From positions 122,368 through 186,367 of the forward strand of contig LSRX01001169.1 in NCBI GenBank assembly GCA_001939145.1: 64,000 nt of DNA. The letters run 5' to 3'. The stretch comes from Symbiodinium microadriaticum. Its lineage: Eukaryota; Sar; Dinophyceae; Suessiales; Symbiodiniaceae. The translations under genes and the position numbers were made by a program. Each line of letters starts with the position of its first letter. Position 1 is the stretch's first letter. Below, in pieces: positions 11,617 to 22,345 of the stretch. The notes beneath the pieces were generated by a model. It was not told the DNA's origin, did not search any database, and saw only the letters and a list, made by a program, of their open reading frames with translations.

Positions 11617-11918
11617 CCAGCACTCCCACCGTCATAATCGACACAGTATCACCATCACGGCTTCTTCATCTTCATCATCAGCACATTATTCTGCTTCGTC
11701 GTCTCTTTCCTCCTTCTTCTCACCATCCTAGGACTACGGATGCTGGTATTCTGGCTAAGTCCAATAGCCACAATCTCCAAGGACCGAAGTAGCTGAAATG
11801 GACCTTCTCTTAAAACGCGGCCAGGCGTACGAGCCGGCATTCAGGTGGCCAGCAGAGAGCTGCGAGATGGTAAGTCCGAGCACCAGCATGCCAGTGTACA
11901 CCAGCCTTTGGCCGGCTT
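9215..11918 (-). CDS. Cation:proton antiporter (Na+/H+ exchanger-like), at least eight exons, 5' end not found
   Basis: The exons, all minus strand, are 11918-11831, 11545-11419, 11289-11137, 11010-10548, 10455-10359, 10276-10204, 9832-9788 (or 9785) and 9427 to a stop at 9215. Phases agree at every join, giving about 420 residues. Joined pieces make a multi-pass membrane protein with a run I associate with cation:proton antiporters: LTMFALSFLMVNVGHEF, then ARFAAPTSAGILFNMLEA, FRKAQILAIFDDLDTILLM, LALSLGMCPRGE joined to VGAGVIAISLGLGM, and AVAVLSLAANLVLSTGFIM. The Asp pair in IFDDLD is a candidate ion-binding site. Introns are 82-371 bases. Four are clearly GC...AG, two are GT...AG, and the last could be GA or GC. 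Two introns (10456-10547 and 11011-11136) consist largely of TTTAGGG-type repeat. The first exon and true start were not identified, and the C-terminus after residue run FIMMIDRL is uncertain. Confidence 0.75.
10482..10535 (+). repeat. TTAAGGGG/TTTAGGGG repeat inside an antiporter intron
   Basis: Octamer-like units GGGGTTAA and GGGGTTTA fill most of the 92-base intron 10456-10547. On the transcript strand they read CCCCTAAA or CCCCTTAA. Confidence 0.8.
11069..11122 (+). repeat. TTTAGGG array inside an antiporter intron
   Basis: Seven or so TTTAGGG units, with one GTTTAAGAT interruption, lie within the 126-base intron 11011-11136, only 15 bases from the donor site. The coding frame resumes correctly on both sides. 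Confidence 0.85.
11574..11616. repeat. (CAG)n array in an antiporter intron
   Basis: About 13 uninterrupted CAG units lie in the 285-base intron between the exons ending at 11831 and starting at 11545. On the transcript strand they read CTG and stand about 30 bases upstream of the acceptor AG. Confidence 0.85.
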
Positions 11919-12993
11919 CTGAGGATTCAGGATTTAGGGTTTAGGGGATGCTGACTAAAGGGTTTTGTAAGACAGTTAAGCCTACTGGAATTTGGTTTCC
12001 TGCCGGTATGTGGCATGTCTTCTCCTGAAACGCTTCAATGAGGTGCATTCGATGCTAGAGGTATTTCATCATGTCACGACCTTGCATAGCCCATGAAACA
12101 TCAGAGAGAAGGATGCATAGTGCCAAGTGCACCCGAGAGACAGCTGCTGCTTGCCGCCCCCACTCTCACTTGCCATGGCCGTCTGCGCCCGAGAGCTGGA
12201 AGGATCAACCCTCTATCGGCCTTGAAGCGGCCTTGAAGCAATGCTGCGGCAAGCAAAAACAAACCCGTTTCTCCAGCACTGTTGTTGCTGCTGTTGCTGT
12301 TGCTGCTACTGCTGCTGTTGTCGTCGTTCTTCTGGTTGTTGGTGGTGCTGTTGTTGTAGTGATCATGAACCGGACTAGCGCAGGCAGCATTTGGACCATT
12401 AGCATGAGTGCTCGGCAACGACGAGGTTCATCGTCCGTGTTTTGTTTTGCTGAAATGTTTAACATCATGGATCGATCTCTCGGCTTTTCGCCAGATTCGA
12501 AAGAGCAATGGATGAATTTCGCCACCAGGTTTGGGGTTGAGCGTTTAGGGCTTAGGGTTCATGGAATCTTGTGGCAGGCAGTAAACATCACATCGTACGG
12601 TCATGGCTTCTTTGTCTCCTGACGTACCTACATCCTCAAAGCCTTGAAGCTAAGGCCACACGAGCATCCCTGGAGCCGTACCAGTGAAACCCTAAAACCC
12701 GGAACTGCAAACCCTTCTGAAGCCAGAAACCCTCGCAAAGCCCTCGTAGACCCCTGAACCAACTTGTCGAGGCCTTCTTTACAGCAGAACTGCCGCTTTC
12801 ACTGCATTGCTCCATGGCACGACCACAGGCAGATGAGGGTTTAGGGCTGATGGCGAAGGGCTTACGGACAACAGGTTACTTCGGGGTTTGAAGGGCTATC
12901 ACGAGGATTCCTGGAGTTACTAAAAAGGTCGCTGTAAGTGTCACCCTACTTCTTCTCCAGGCTTCAGGTTTCGGGCTGAGGTTGCAAAAGATA

Positions 12994-13080
12994 GGGGTTT
13001 AGGGTTTAGGGTTTAGGGGTTTAGGGGTTTGGGGTGTAGGGTTTAGGGTTCAGGGTTTAGGGTTTGGGGTCGTTTTGGGT
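12994..13080 (+). repeat. Degenerate TTTAGGG array
   Basis: TTTAGGG with TTTAGGGG, TTTGGGG, TGTAGGG and TTCAGGG variants, about eleven units. Confidence 0.8.
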
Positions 13081-15057
13081 TGGGGGGCTGTTGGGCTGGT
13101 GGCTTAGGCTTTCGGACTTGGGGTTCCCGATTGGACCATGGTCTTCCGCTAAAGGCATGCCCCACTCGACAGCTAGAGGCATCACAAGTACAGCTCACCA
13201 GCCGAAGTAATTCAGGTGCCTGGAAAAGGCGAAGAAATACAGCACAACTACTATACAGGGACTATCAGGGAATGGTCTCAGTACTTGCTCAAACCCCTTG
13301 TGCGTTGGGCTCTGAAGCCCAGGCCTGCTAAATTCCTGCAGACTCTGCGCCCTGAAACCCCGAACCCCTAAAACACCTTAGTCCCCTAAGAGTTTCAAAA
13401 AGCGTGTTTTAGAAGGGTACTATAGGGGTTGCTATGAGGCAATCAGGGGTTTTATGTAGGGGCCTGAAAAACTAGAATAGGGCCTGGGGGCTTCTTGCAC
13501 TTTCATTGAGACTATAAGGGGATCCTGTTGGTGCGTATTCCGACTCCTATGTTAGAGCGACGTGATGAAGTGCTCAACGGATGAGGGGGTTAAGTGGGGC
13601 AACTAAAGTTGGAGGAAGGTGCATGGCCTTCCTTGCTAAGCCGCCGGATCCCTGAAGTGTGCAGAATCTGGACCTGCCCCAAAGTGTGACAGAGCCCCCC
13701 CCCTGACCTTAAACCCCCCAGTCTGCTTCCACATCTGCCTTTGGACTCTGGGGCTTCAGGACTCTGGGGTTCCAACCCGTTTAGACCTCAGGTTTCCAAA
13801 TCAAGGGTTTAGGGTTTAGGGTTCAGGGTTTAGGGTTTGGGGTTCAGGGATTCTCTAATCGACATTCCATAGGGATGCGGAGCATATGATCATGTGACAG
13901 CATCCGGCTTTTGGCGGTTTCCATTGCGGCTTGCAGCTCAGCTGGCGTGCTCTGTTCTTCAGGAAGCATGGCAGCTCTGCTGCAGAATGCAAAGGTCCGT
14001 TGAACCCAACTGCCCCTGAAAACGCTAAAACCCTACAACCCTACGTCCTTAAATCACGAAGCCCTTGACCCTGACCGCTGAATCTTACTCAGGGATGACG
14101 GAGAGCCCGTTCCTGTCACAGGCCTAACCCTCGGGGTCTCAGTTGCAGGGAAGTCGAACAAGAGGCTTCGGCAGCCGATACGCCTCGGGTTCGGAGGCCG
14201 CATGTGCATCATACATTGTGTTCTAAATCTTGTACGAGGCTTCCTGGGTACAGGTAAGTGGGGCTCAGCGTGTAGGGTTGTGGCCCTACTTTCCGTGCAA
14301 TCATATTTATAGCGTCCAGATGCTAGAGACAGCCGGGTTAGGTCAGGCGGTGGCAGCGGGTTCCGTGTTCAAGACATCCCACACTCAACTGTCACAAAGA
14401 GGGCGAGTGCTCGCCTCGATCACCTGTCGCGCAGTGGCAATCGCTCGCCACCTGAGGTGTCCGAATCGGAAAGGTCTTGGGCGGCAAGGGGCTTTGGGGA
14501 GGGCCGGGAACGCTAAGACCCAGGCACAGGACCACCCAGGGGTGGAGACTTGCCGGTTGCAGCCACCGACCACCTGGGCCACTGCCATCTGTGTCAATGT
14601 GTACGACAGTACACCCTAAACCCTGAACCCTAACACCAAGTGTTCGTTCAAGCAGACGCATGCACGACTAGAGAAATGGGTAGTTGCATCCCGAACCGAC
14701 AATCCCTGAGAGAGTGTCTCGTGACAAACTGTGCGCACGAAAAAGGCTGCAAAATCTTGCCACAACCCTAACAAGATCTTCCTTTTCTCATACTGTTGAC
14801 GATGCTATGACTACCAAGACTACCCTATAAATGTCCTATAAATCTATCGGTGGCCGCTTCCTGCTACCACGGTGGCTGCTGGTCGGGACTACTGCCACGG
14901 TGAGGAAGAAGCCTCTACGTCTATGATTGTTTGCAACTCGCTAAACCTTCAACACAGGGAACCCTCTTGCGACTACCAAAACCTCGACCCTACAAAGCTG
15001 AAACCGTCACTGACAGCAGCAACATGCAGCAACAACGCCAGAAGCAGCGGCAGCAAG

Positions 15058-15059
15058 AG

Positions 15060-15105
<46 letters not shown>

Positions 15106-15155
15106 CATAGAGAGACAGACAGAGACAGACAGAGACAGGCAGAGAGAGACAGGTA
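15058..15155. repeat. GA dinucleotide and ACAG tetranucleotide microsatellite
   Basis: A pure GA run of about 40 bases is followed by ACAGAGAC-type units. A purine-only strand of this kind can form triplex DNA; no gene. Confidence 0.9.
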
Positions 15156-15632
15156 GACAGAGGAGTGCTTTCCCCGAGGGCTTGGCGGCTCCGAAGGCTC
15201 CCGCGGCATCACTTCGAAGTGGCGGGTGGAGACCACGGACATGGCCAGGGAGAGCCTCGAAAGCAGAGGGAAGAGGGCGCTTGGGGGTTTTTTGGGGGTT
15301 TTTGGGGGGTTCAGGGCTTTTTCTTGGCCTGGTAGGATTTCAGGGACGATGGCTTGGGGTTTAGGAACGATCTCGACTCTGAAAGTGCGAGGCCAATGGC
15401 AGGGCGATGCTGCAGCTTGGGATGGTGGCACATGGGGGGTTTGCGAAAATAGGGGACCCCAATATAGTACCCCCAAATAGTAGGATCCTTCTGATAAGGA
15501 CCCCAATTTTAAGGTACCCTTAGTATAACGGAAACTCCCACATGCTGAGGACCCTGCGGCATCCATCCCTTAGTCGTCATCGTCGGTTTTTAGAACTGCA
15601 AGGAACTCGAATCTTGCAAAGACTTGCGGTAA

Positions 15633-16620
15633 GGCCGTCCTCGATGGCTTCCGCAGCATCGTAGACAGCATTTATCTCCTCTGCGCATGGCTTCTGCAAG
15701 CCGGGAGGGCTGTTAGCCGGGGCATGCAAAGCTGTTCTCCTCCCACTTGTCTTTCAATGGAGAATTGCACCAGTGAAACCTGGGACCAGCTCAGAGTTTC
15801 AGGAGTCTCTCCAAGCCTACAGACAACTCTGGGTCCCTGACACGAGCATGCGCGAGACGTGCCCGTACCAACCAATGAAGCCGATGACGACCTTGAGTCG
15901 AAGTCTGCTGCAACGCTCGCCCCCCCCCCACCTCAGCCTGCAGCATCTCCGGCGCCTCGTTCTCGTCTTCCATCACACCGACCTGCACCTGCTTAATTAT
16001 ACCAAAAAGGGGGCCATAGGGTTTAGGGTTTACGGGCGCTCTCAACCGCCACGCAGGGTCGATTGCAGAGACTTGCGGCCAAGAAGCCTTTGGCAGGTTC
16101 TCAGGTGGGAAGGCCACTCCAAGCTCACCCTCCGGAGTCTGCAAGGGCGATCCCAGCATCACCTTTTCAGCTCGCAGTGCAGAAATGCCCATAGGCAGAT
16201 GTTCGACATCCCAAAACTTCAACCCTTCAACCCCAATCTCAACCATGAGGGTCCGGCATCAAGACCGCGCTGGTCAATTTCGTACTGATGCTCGTGGTAC
16301 CTGCCAGAAGACGGCCCGACAGTTGGCCGAGATAGTAACGGATCATAGGGTTTAGGGTACAGTACACCCCAAACCCTAAACCTCTCAGGAAAGCATGCTT
16401 TTCGCTTTCGTCGACAGTCTGAGGTCTGGCCCGACGGACCGCGCTAAACAGGTCCAACGTGGGCCCGGAGGGTCCGCGAACGTCACAAACTCGGACTTTT
16501 AAAAGTTCACGCGATCACGTTCTCTTCTTGAGCCCTCTCGGCTTCCTCCTTCGTGTAGGGAAAGCCGGTGTTGGGCCTCGGCTGCAGCATTCGGCGCTTG
16601 GTTTGGGATTCCCGTTGGGC
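15633..16620 (-). CDS. Unassigned minus-strand exon cluster
   Basis: The best-defined piece is 16620-16507. It follows GCAGCAG and opens with AQRESQTKRRMLQPRP, runs 37 codons and ends in a stop, so it could be a C-terminal exon. Further open pieces with charged, protein-like composition lie at about 16246-16060 (including FPPENLPKASWPQVSAIDPA), 15995-15945 (VQVGVMEDENEAPEMLQ, followed by a GC donor-like site) and 15690-15633. If the first piece is terminal, the others belong to a different gene. I recognise no family. A short TTTAGGG run at 16018-16033 separates two of the pieces. Confidence 0.28.
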
Positions 16621-17492
16621 CTGCTGCATCAACGTAGGCATTGACTTGTTGTGGCAGTCAGAGTGGCAATGGCAGCAACAGTAACAGCGGGAGTAGTAGT
16701 GTGGCTTTGGGGTGCTCACCCGACAAGCAAAACCGTTGGAATCAAGACCACTGGTAGCAACAGCACAGAGGAGTTGAAAGATGATGTCCAATGCACAGCA
16801 GTTCCAGCGCAAGACATCAAAAGCGGCTGTGGCAGCGTAATCCACGAAACATGCAATCTTAACAATGGTGCGCTTCAGAAGCAACTGCTGGTGCTGCTGC
16901 TGAAGGTAAGCACCAGAAGCCGTCAAGCAACGGACACCCGAAATGTTCAAACCTCTATGTCCTTCTTGTTTGGAAGTGCTGGAAGATATCGATAAACCCT
17001 AGAAATGACTCCGAAAAAGACCTCGGAGCCGTCCTAATCCCCAAAGGCTTTAAGGCAAGTGCTAAACTTTCCTAACCCCAGCTGCACAGCCCAAGCCCGA
17101 AACCCTGGACCTGTAAGCCCCAAACCCGAAACCTACAGCAGAAGCCTAAAACCTCCGGGCCCGGGGCAGCTTGGGCGGTGCCTTTCGCAGTCTCCTGGCA
17201 GAGTTCCAAAGCTCAAAAGCCCATCTACACGCGGTTCCACTAAGGCTGGAGAGCTCATTCAGGGCCTGGGGGTCGCAGGTTCTAGGGCCGAGGGTTTGCT
17301 TGCGGTTGCCGATGTTTTGGGCTGCAGATTCGAAACCTCGATGTCGGCACTGTCTGATGCCGTGCTGAAAAGCGGCCAGCACTCGGCTTGCCTGTTCTCG
17401 AAGGGGAAGTCACCGGCTTCTTGCCCTCCCAGTCGCTGGCCGGAGAGCCACCGCCTGGAGCCGGTAGAAACTTCCGAAGCTCGGTTGGGACG

Positions 17493-17640
17493 TCACAGAA
17501 TTTCCATACCATCGCGCGTGGGTTGCTCGAAGATCATGGTCCCTTTCGAGGGCCCTTTCCCGTCACCACGTCTGAAGCATGCATCCCAAAGCGAGTCCCG
17601 ACGCAAAACAAGCCACCAAGTCCCCGCAAAGCCAAAAACA
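17493..17640 (-). CDS. Unassigned exon-like open segment
   Basis: A minus-strand frame with protein-like composition (GTWWLVLRRDSLWDACF, then GPSKGTMIFEQPTRDGMEI) ends in a stop at 17493. No family was recognised. It may be an exon or chance; neighbouring sequence is GC-rich and non-repetitive. Confidence 0.22.
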
Positions 17641-18848
17641 AAACTCTCAGAACAGTAAGCTGAAACCGCAGTGCAGCCCAAAGCTTTAAACCCTAGACCC
17701 CCGAACCCCCTAAACCCCTAAACCTCACCCCTATTCACACCCCCACAAGCCCTTAAAACCCCCAAGCAAAAAACAATCCTCAAGCTCTCCTGAGGGCTTA
17801 GGGTTGAGGGCCTCAGCTCTTCCTCGCTCTTGGGCGTGACCAGCAAACCCCGAGCGGTGAAGTCCTCGCCTTGGGGGCGAAGTAGGGCGATTTTTTTGGG
17901 CTGTGGCGTAGTGTTCTGCGTTTGAGTGCTGGGTCTTTTTGGCTTTGCTTTGGGATTTCACTGTTTGCCTCTGTTCGAACAGCGGTTTGGGGTTCAGGCT
18001 TCCCGGTAAAAGGCTTTGTGAAATTCTCTCATCGGCGCTTTAGAGTCAGAGGGGGCTTCTGTGTAGAGTCGTTGTAGAAACAGGCATTGGTTTGTAGGCT
18101 GCTGGGGGGGAAGCTTGTCTGGTTGTCCTTCATGATGGATCTTACTTGTTAGGGCCTACGTTAGGGTCCCCGCAGCACCGCACTTCTGAAACTCCTACGT
18201 CACTTCTTCTTAAAGGTGCATGGGTAGCTACAGGCAAGGCTGTAAACAATTGTAGCTATCATGACCTGACTTCTAACCTGAGAACCCTGAACTGATCCTC
18301 CAACCCCCAGAAAACCAGAGGCACGAAAAAAGCTCACCAAGCCGAAGCCCATCTCAACTCTCAACTCTGCACCAGGGGGTCCAGGACAGGACGAAAAGCT
18401 CCGGAAGCTGAGATTCCAACCCAGACTCGATGAGACGGGTGCAACCGGTTCAGCCTCTGCTCATTGGGGCGTCGGGCTTGCGGCTTTGCGGTTTTAGGAC
18501 TTATAGGGCTTATCCTAACAGGATCAGCGGACTTCTAGGATTCTAGGGTCAGAAGTAAGGTCACTACAACTACACTGTAGCTTGGCCTCGGGGTTGACAC
18601 TCACAAAGGGCTCCTTAAACTATGGATCCTACCGCTTCGGATGCCGAACAAAGGGTTGAGGCGCTGGGGATAGAGGTTTGGTCTGCGGGCATTTGCTCGA
18701 AATCATGGGCCCTTTGTGGTGTTTTCTGGCATGTAGAATGTAGAGGTCAACATCGAGATCAGATGAGGAAGTCTATCTTACAGGTACGTGGCAGGGTCAC
18801 GAGCTTTTCTAACAGTGTCCCAAAACCGATCCTCCAAAACTCCAAGGT

Positions 18849-18935
18849 TCCTAAACCCTAAACCCTAAACCCCAAAACCCTAAACCCCAAAACCCTAAAT
18901 CCCCAAATCCCTAAATCCCCAAAAACCCTAAATCC
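18849..18935 (-). repeat. CCCTAAA/CCCCAAA array
   Basis: About ten units alternating CCCTAAA, CCCCAAAA and CCCTAAAT. Confidence 0.85.
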
Positions 18936-19045
18936 TCACTGCCTCCAGGCCATCCTCCTCGATCCGCGCCAAGGTCTCCTAGTGCCCAGCTCCGCTCTTC
19001 TCCCAAGCTCCGCAGAAGGAAGAGGACCCGGGGTTGCAGAAGGGG

Positions 19046-19163
19046 TAATAGGGCTTAGGGTTTAGGCCTAGGGTTTAGGGTTTAGGGTAGAGGGTTTAGG
19101 GTTTAGGGTTTAGGGTAGAGGGCTTAGGGTTCAGGGTTTAGGGTAGAGGGTAGAGGGTAGAGC
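19046..19163 (+). repeat. TTTAGGG array with TAGAGGG variants
   Basis: TTTAGGG units are interspersed with a repeated variant GGGTAGAGGG. It faces the CCCTAAA array at 18.9 kb across about 110 bases, so the two could form a stem. Confidence 0.85.
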
Positions 19164-19849
19164 AACGAACATGTTCAGGGCCTTTAGGCTTGCCCACAGA
19201 CCCGAGAAACATCCAGGCGCACCCATGAATTTCATGAGTCCATGAAATGCTCGCCACACTGTGGCGGGAGCACGATTGATAACCCAGAACACGCACCGCA
19301 CGGTGGCGAGAACACGTGTCGTGTGGGCTGCGAGGGCAGCACGACTTTTGGAGGCGGAAGCGTGCTGCACGGGTTGGAAAATTCCACGGCGTGGCTTCTA
19401 GACTCCGCCCCTGCTGAGACTCTAACTCTAACGGCTTCCAAGAATGTTCAAGCCCAAAAATGAACACGAGACTGTGGCGGCAGCACGATTCGCACACAAA
19501 TGCTACAAAAAGACGAACCATGACACAGGCAATAACAATAAGCATTACAGAAGCAGGTTAGTACTCCGGATTTCTCTTCACACCCATGTCTATATGTCCG
19601 ATTCTGGCAAACAACGAGCATGCCCACTAAGTGACACAGGGACAGAACCATAAACCACAACAAAACCTGTCATAAATTTAAAGCTCACTTCATGAGTCTT
19701 GCCTGCCCGGCAGCCCTTTGCAAAATCTTCCAGACTTACGATTTTGGGGGCTGCAAGGAATTACTCAACGGGAAGATTCTAGAAGGCTTCTACAGGGTTA
19801 CAACGAAGGGTTACCGAAAATCAGGATGAGATCCTGCGCTCCTCCTTCA

Positions 19850-20506
19850 TGGCCTGTAGCTCCAGGACGGCTTCGGCATCCATCCAGTTGCCAATCGGCG
19901 ATGCATCCATCGCCTTCCACACATCTGCAACAAGCGGGTGAGGCTTGGGGTCTAGGAGTTTAGGGTTTGAGGCAAGCCGAGCGCAAACCAACCTTGGAAC
20001 ATGTTTGTAGAAGAGCTTCCGTCTGATACGACTTGCAAACCTATAGCCTGGCTTAATCCAAGCAGCCCTGTAGCTGCGATACTCTTCCTCATATAAAAAC
20101 GGATTAATAGTGATAGTCATGATAATACTGATGACAACAATCACTAGTAAGACAGCAGCAGTGACGTGAATATTAGCAAACATGACAGAAAGCAATATAA
20201 GACTCGTAACGAGATTTATACCAGTATGCTAGTATATGATGCGGACCTTCGATCAGGATAGTAGAAGCCATTGCAATACGTAAAGTAATCCTGATAGCAA
20301 TAACACGAACATAGACAATAAAAGGGCCATCTTAACGACATCAGCTACAACCATCATGGCAGCGTAAACCCTAAACCCTAAACCCCAACTTCCTGTAGCT
20401 CGACATCTCTCCGGAACCCCTCCGTCGCGCTTCGAAACGCCTCGACGAGGCGCATGAAGAGGAGTCCTCCTCCCAGCGCTTCTCGCTCCCACTTGCGGCC
20501 TCCATC
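19850..20506 (-). CDS. Unassigned exon pair
   Basis: One exon, 20506-20393, is preceded by CCAG, opens DGGRKWEREALGGGLLFMRL, continues VEAFRSATEGFRRDVELQ and runs exactly 38 codons before GA. A second open segment, about 19940-19850, reads VWKAMDASPIGNWMDAEA and then VLELQ before GC. Both have strongly protein-like composition and dinoflagellate-style exon edges. Their phases do not join directly, so either another exon lies between them or they belong to different genes. A CCCTAAA tract (20366-20385) sits a few bases inside the intron after the first exon. Family unknown. Confidence 0.35.
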
Positions 20507-20739
20507 CTGGCACTATATATCAGTAGCGTAATTGTTCTTCTTTGTTCGTAACAATAGAAGCCGTCATCGTTCTCGTTCTCGTCGTAATATTAGACTATGA
20601 TTATACTATTAATATTACTTTGATCGTTATTGTTACTACTACGGTTGCTGATATAAATCCTGCATTACCCATAATAAGGAATATACCATGATTCCCATTG
20701 CCTCGAATCCTTAAAGTAATCCAGGATTTATATCATCAA

Positions 20740-20791
20740 CAGTACTGCTACTGCTGCTACTACTACTACTACTACTACTACTACAACTACA

Positions 20792-20830
<39 letters not shown>

Positions 20831-20832
20831 GC
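20740..20832. repeat. (TAC)n trinucleotide array
   Basis: About 28 TAC units with a few AAC and TGC interruptions, within a longer AT-rich ATT/ACT-biased tract (20580-21240) that resembles decayed trinucleotide repeat. Confidence 0.9.
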
Positions 20833-21439
20833 TATACTTCTACTCCTACGCCTACCCCTACTCCCTACTACGACTACGACCACGAATACTACTGGCCACC
20901 AATGCTAATGCTGTTGGTAGTATTACGAATATTATTGTTATGACTAATGTTATTGTGAATGTTATTGCTATTGCAACTGCCCTTGCTATTGCTATTGTTG
21001 TTGCTTCTATTGCTAGTAATACTACTAGTGCTAGCGCTGTTATTTTTATACTAATGAATATGATTACTTGTTCTACTGTTATTGCTTTAATTACCACTAT
21101 TATTGGTGTTATCAATTCTAATAGGATCATTGCTACTATTATTGCTACAATTGTTACTATTGTTGTTGTGATGATTGATAATTTTAATGTGATTATTACT
21201 GTTTGTATGACTAGCAGTAAGAAATCATTGGTACTGCTCGTGCTATCATGATTTCTAGTCAGGTTTGGGGCTTAAGGTTTGAGTTTAGGGTTCGATGCTT
21301 GGGGTGGTGATTGGGTGTAAGGTTTCAGGGTTCAAGGCTTCTGTTGTTTAGGTGCGTTCAGTTCAGGCTTTTTCGGGCATTGATATAATTTAATACAGAA
21401 ATCAGAATGTTGGGGGTTTGATGAGCGACCATCGGAGCA

Positions 21440-21905
21440 AGGATCTGTCCCGCGATTCGAAACCACAAGGCTTCATCATCCCTTGCTCAGGAGGCAGCCG
21501 AGCCTTCATGTCGTCCGCCCAGGATGGTGGGTCGAGGGGCACGCCCTGGAGCCACGACACTCCATCCAAGTCACAAGCAAGGTCGCACAGAGGCACCGAG
21601 CCTTCTTCACAACCCGAACCTGGGGATCCTCAGCGTGACATGGGCTGCTCGAGCACACGATTCGAACACTGCTGCGGTAAACTAGCTTTCTGTGCACCCG
21701 GCTTGCTGCATCAGCTTGGTGATGCCAGCCTGGGTTTTCGTGACATGAACAATCAAAAAAATTGAACCGGTACAAAGCTGAGCACGTGACGAGATGGCCG
21801 TCACCGATGACGCCGACAACGCCTTCGTCCCGTAGAACGACGGGGAGTGCCGAAGCCAAACAAGAGGGTTCGACATCAAAGGCCTTGCTAAGGCAGCGGA
21901 ACACA
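21440..21905 (-). CDS. Unassigned exon pair
   Basis: Two minus-strand open segments have protein-like composition. One at 21905-21765 includes AFDVEPSCLASALPVVLRDE and VVGVIGDGHLVT. One at about 21585-21450 includes DLDGVSWLQGVPLDPPSWAD and DMKARLPPEQGMMK. Both look like exons of a soluble protein, but no catalytic motif is clear and the join between them was not established. Confidence 0.28.
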
Positions 21906-22079
21906 TGTCAGGCGCGCTGCTGTGCGTCTTCATTGCAACGCGCAAGGCCTCGGAGTGGCAGGGCATAGGTAGTACTGAAAGGCAGCTACGATACTTCACA
22001 ACCTGAAGTTCTCAGCACTCAGCCTTTGAAAACTGCAAGTCTCGCAGCGCAACGTTTGCACCCAGCCTGACACATCATG

Positions 22080-22182
22080 GGCAGATACATATACAGATAC
22101 ACATACACATACATACACATATACATGTACATATACACATGCATCGGCATATACATGTACATGCCAATCATGTGTATGCATG

Positions 22183-22231
<49 letters not shown>

Positions 22232-22345
22232 ATGTATATATGTATATATGTATATGTATATGTGTAAATGTATATGTGTAAATGTATATGTGTATATGTA
22301 TATGTATATATGTATATGCATATATGTATATGTATATACAAGCAA
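22080..22345. repeat. Strand-switching (CATATA)n / (TATATG)n hexanucleotide tract
   Basis: The left part (22080-22165) is built of ACATAC and ATACAC units. The right part (22165-22345) is built of the complementary GTATAT and TATATG units. The switch falls around a CATGTACATG-rich centre, so the tract is a large imperfect palindrome able to fold back on itself. Confidence 0.85.

Larger units (their letters stand above)
11919..15600. other. Repeat-rich stretch without a recognised gene
   Basis: Holds degenerate TTTAGGG tracts (12994-13080, 13804-13850), a GA/ACAG microsatellite (15058-15155) and many isolated telomere-like heptamers. The upstream exons of the antiporter should lie in the first part but I could not identify them. 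A minus-strand open segment at about 15185-15270 is Ala/Pro-rich and could be an exon; I cannot place it in a family. Confidence 0.4.
17700..19840. other. Stretch without a recognised gene
   Basis: Contains CCCTAAA (18849-18935) and TTTAGGG (19046-19163) tracts. Between them a minus-strand mini-segment at about 18995-18950 (ETLARIEEDGLEA) is preceded by an AG and could be a tiny exon. The 19240-19500 region carries three copies of a GTGGCGGNAGCACGATT-like word. Confidence 0.4.
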
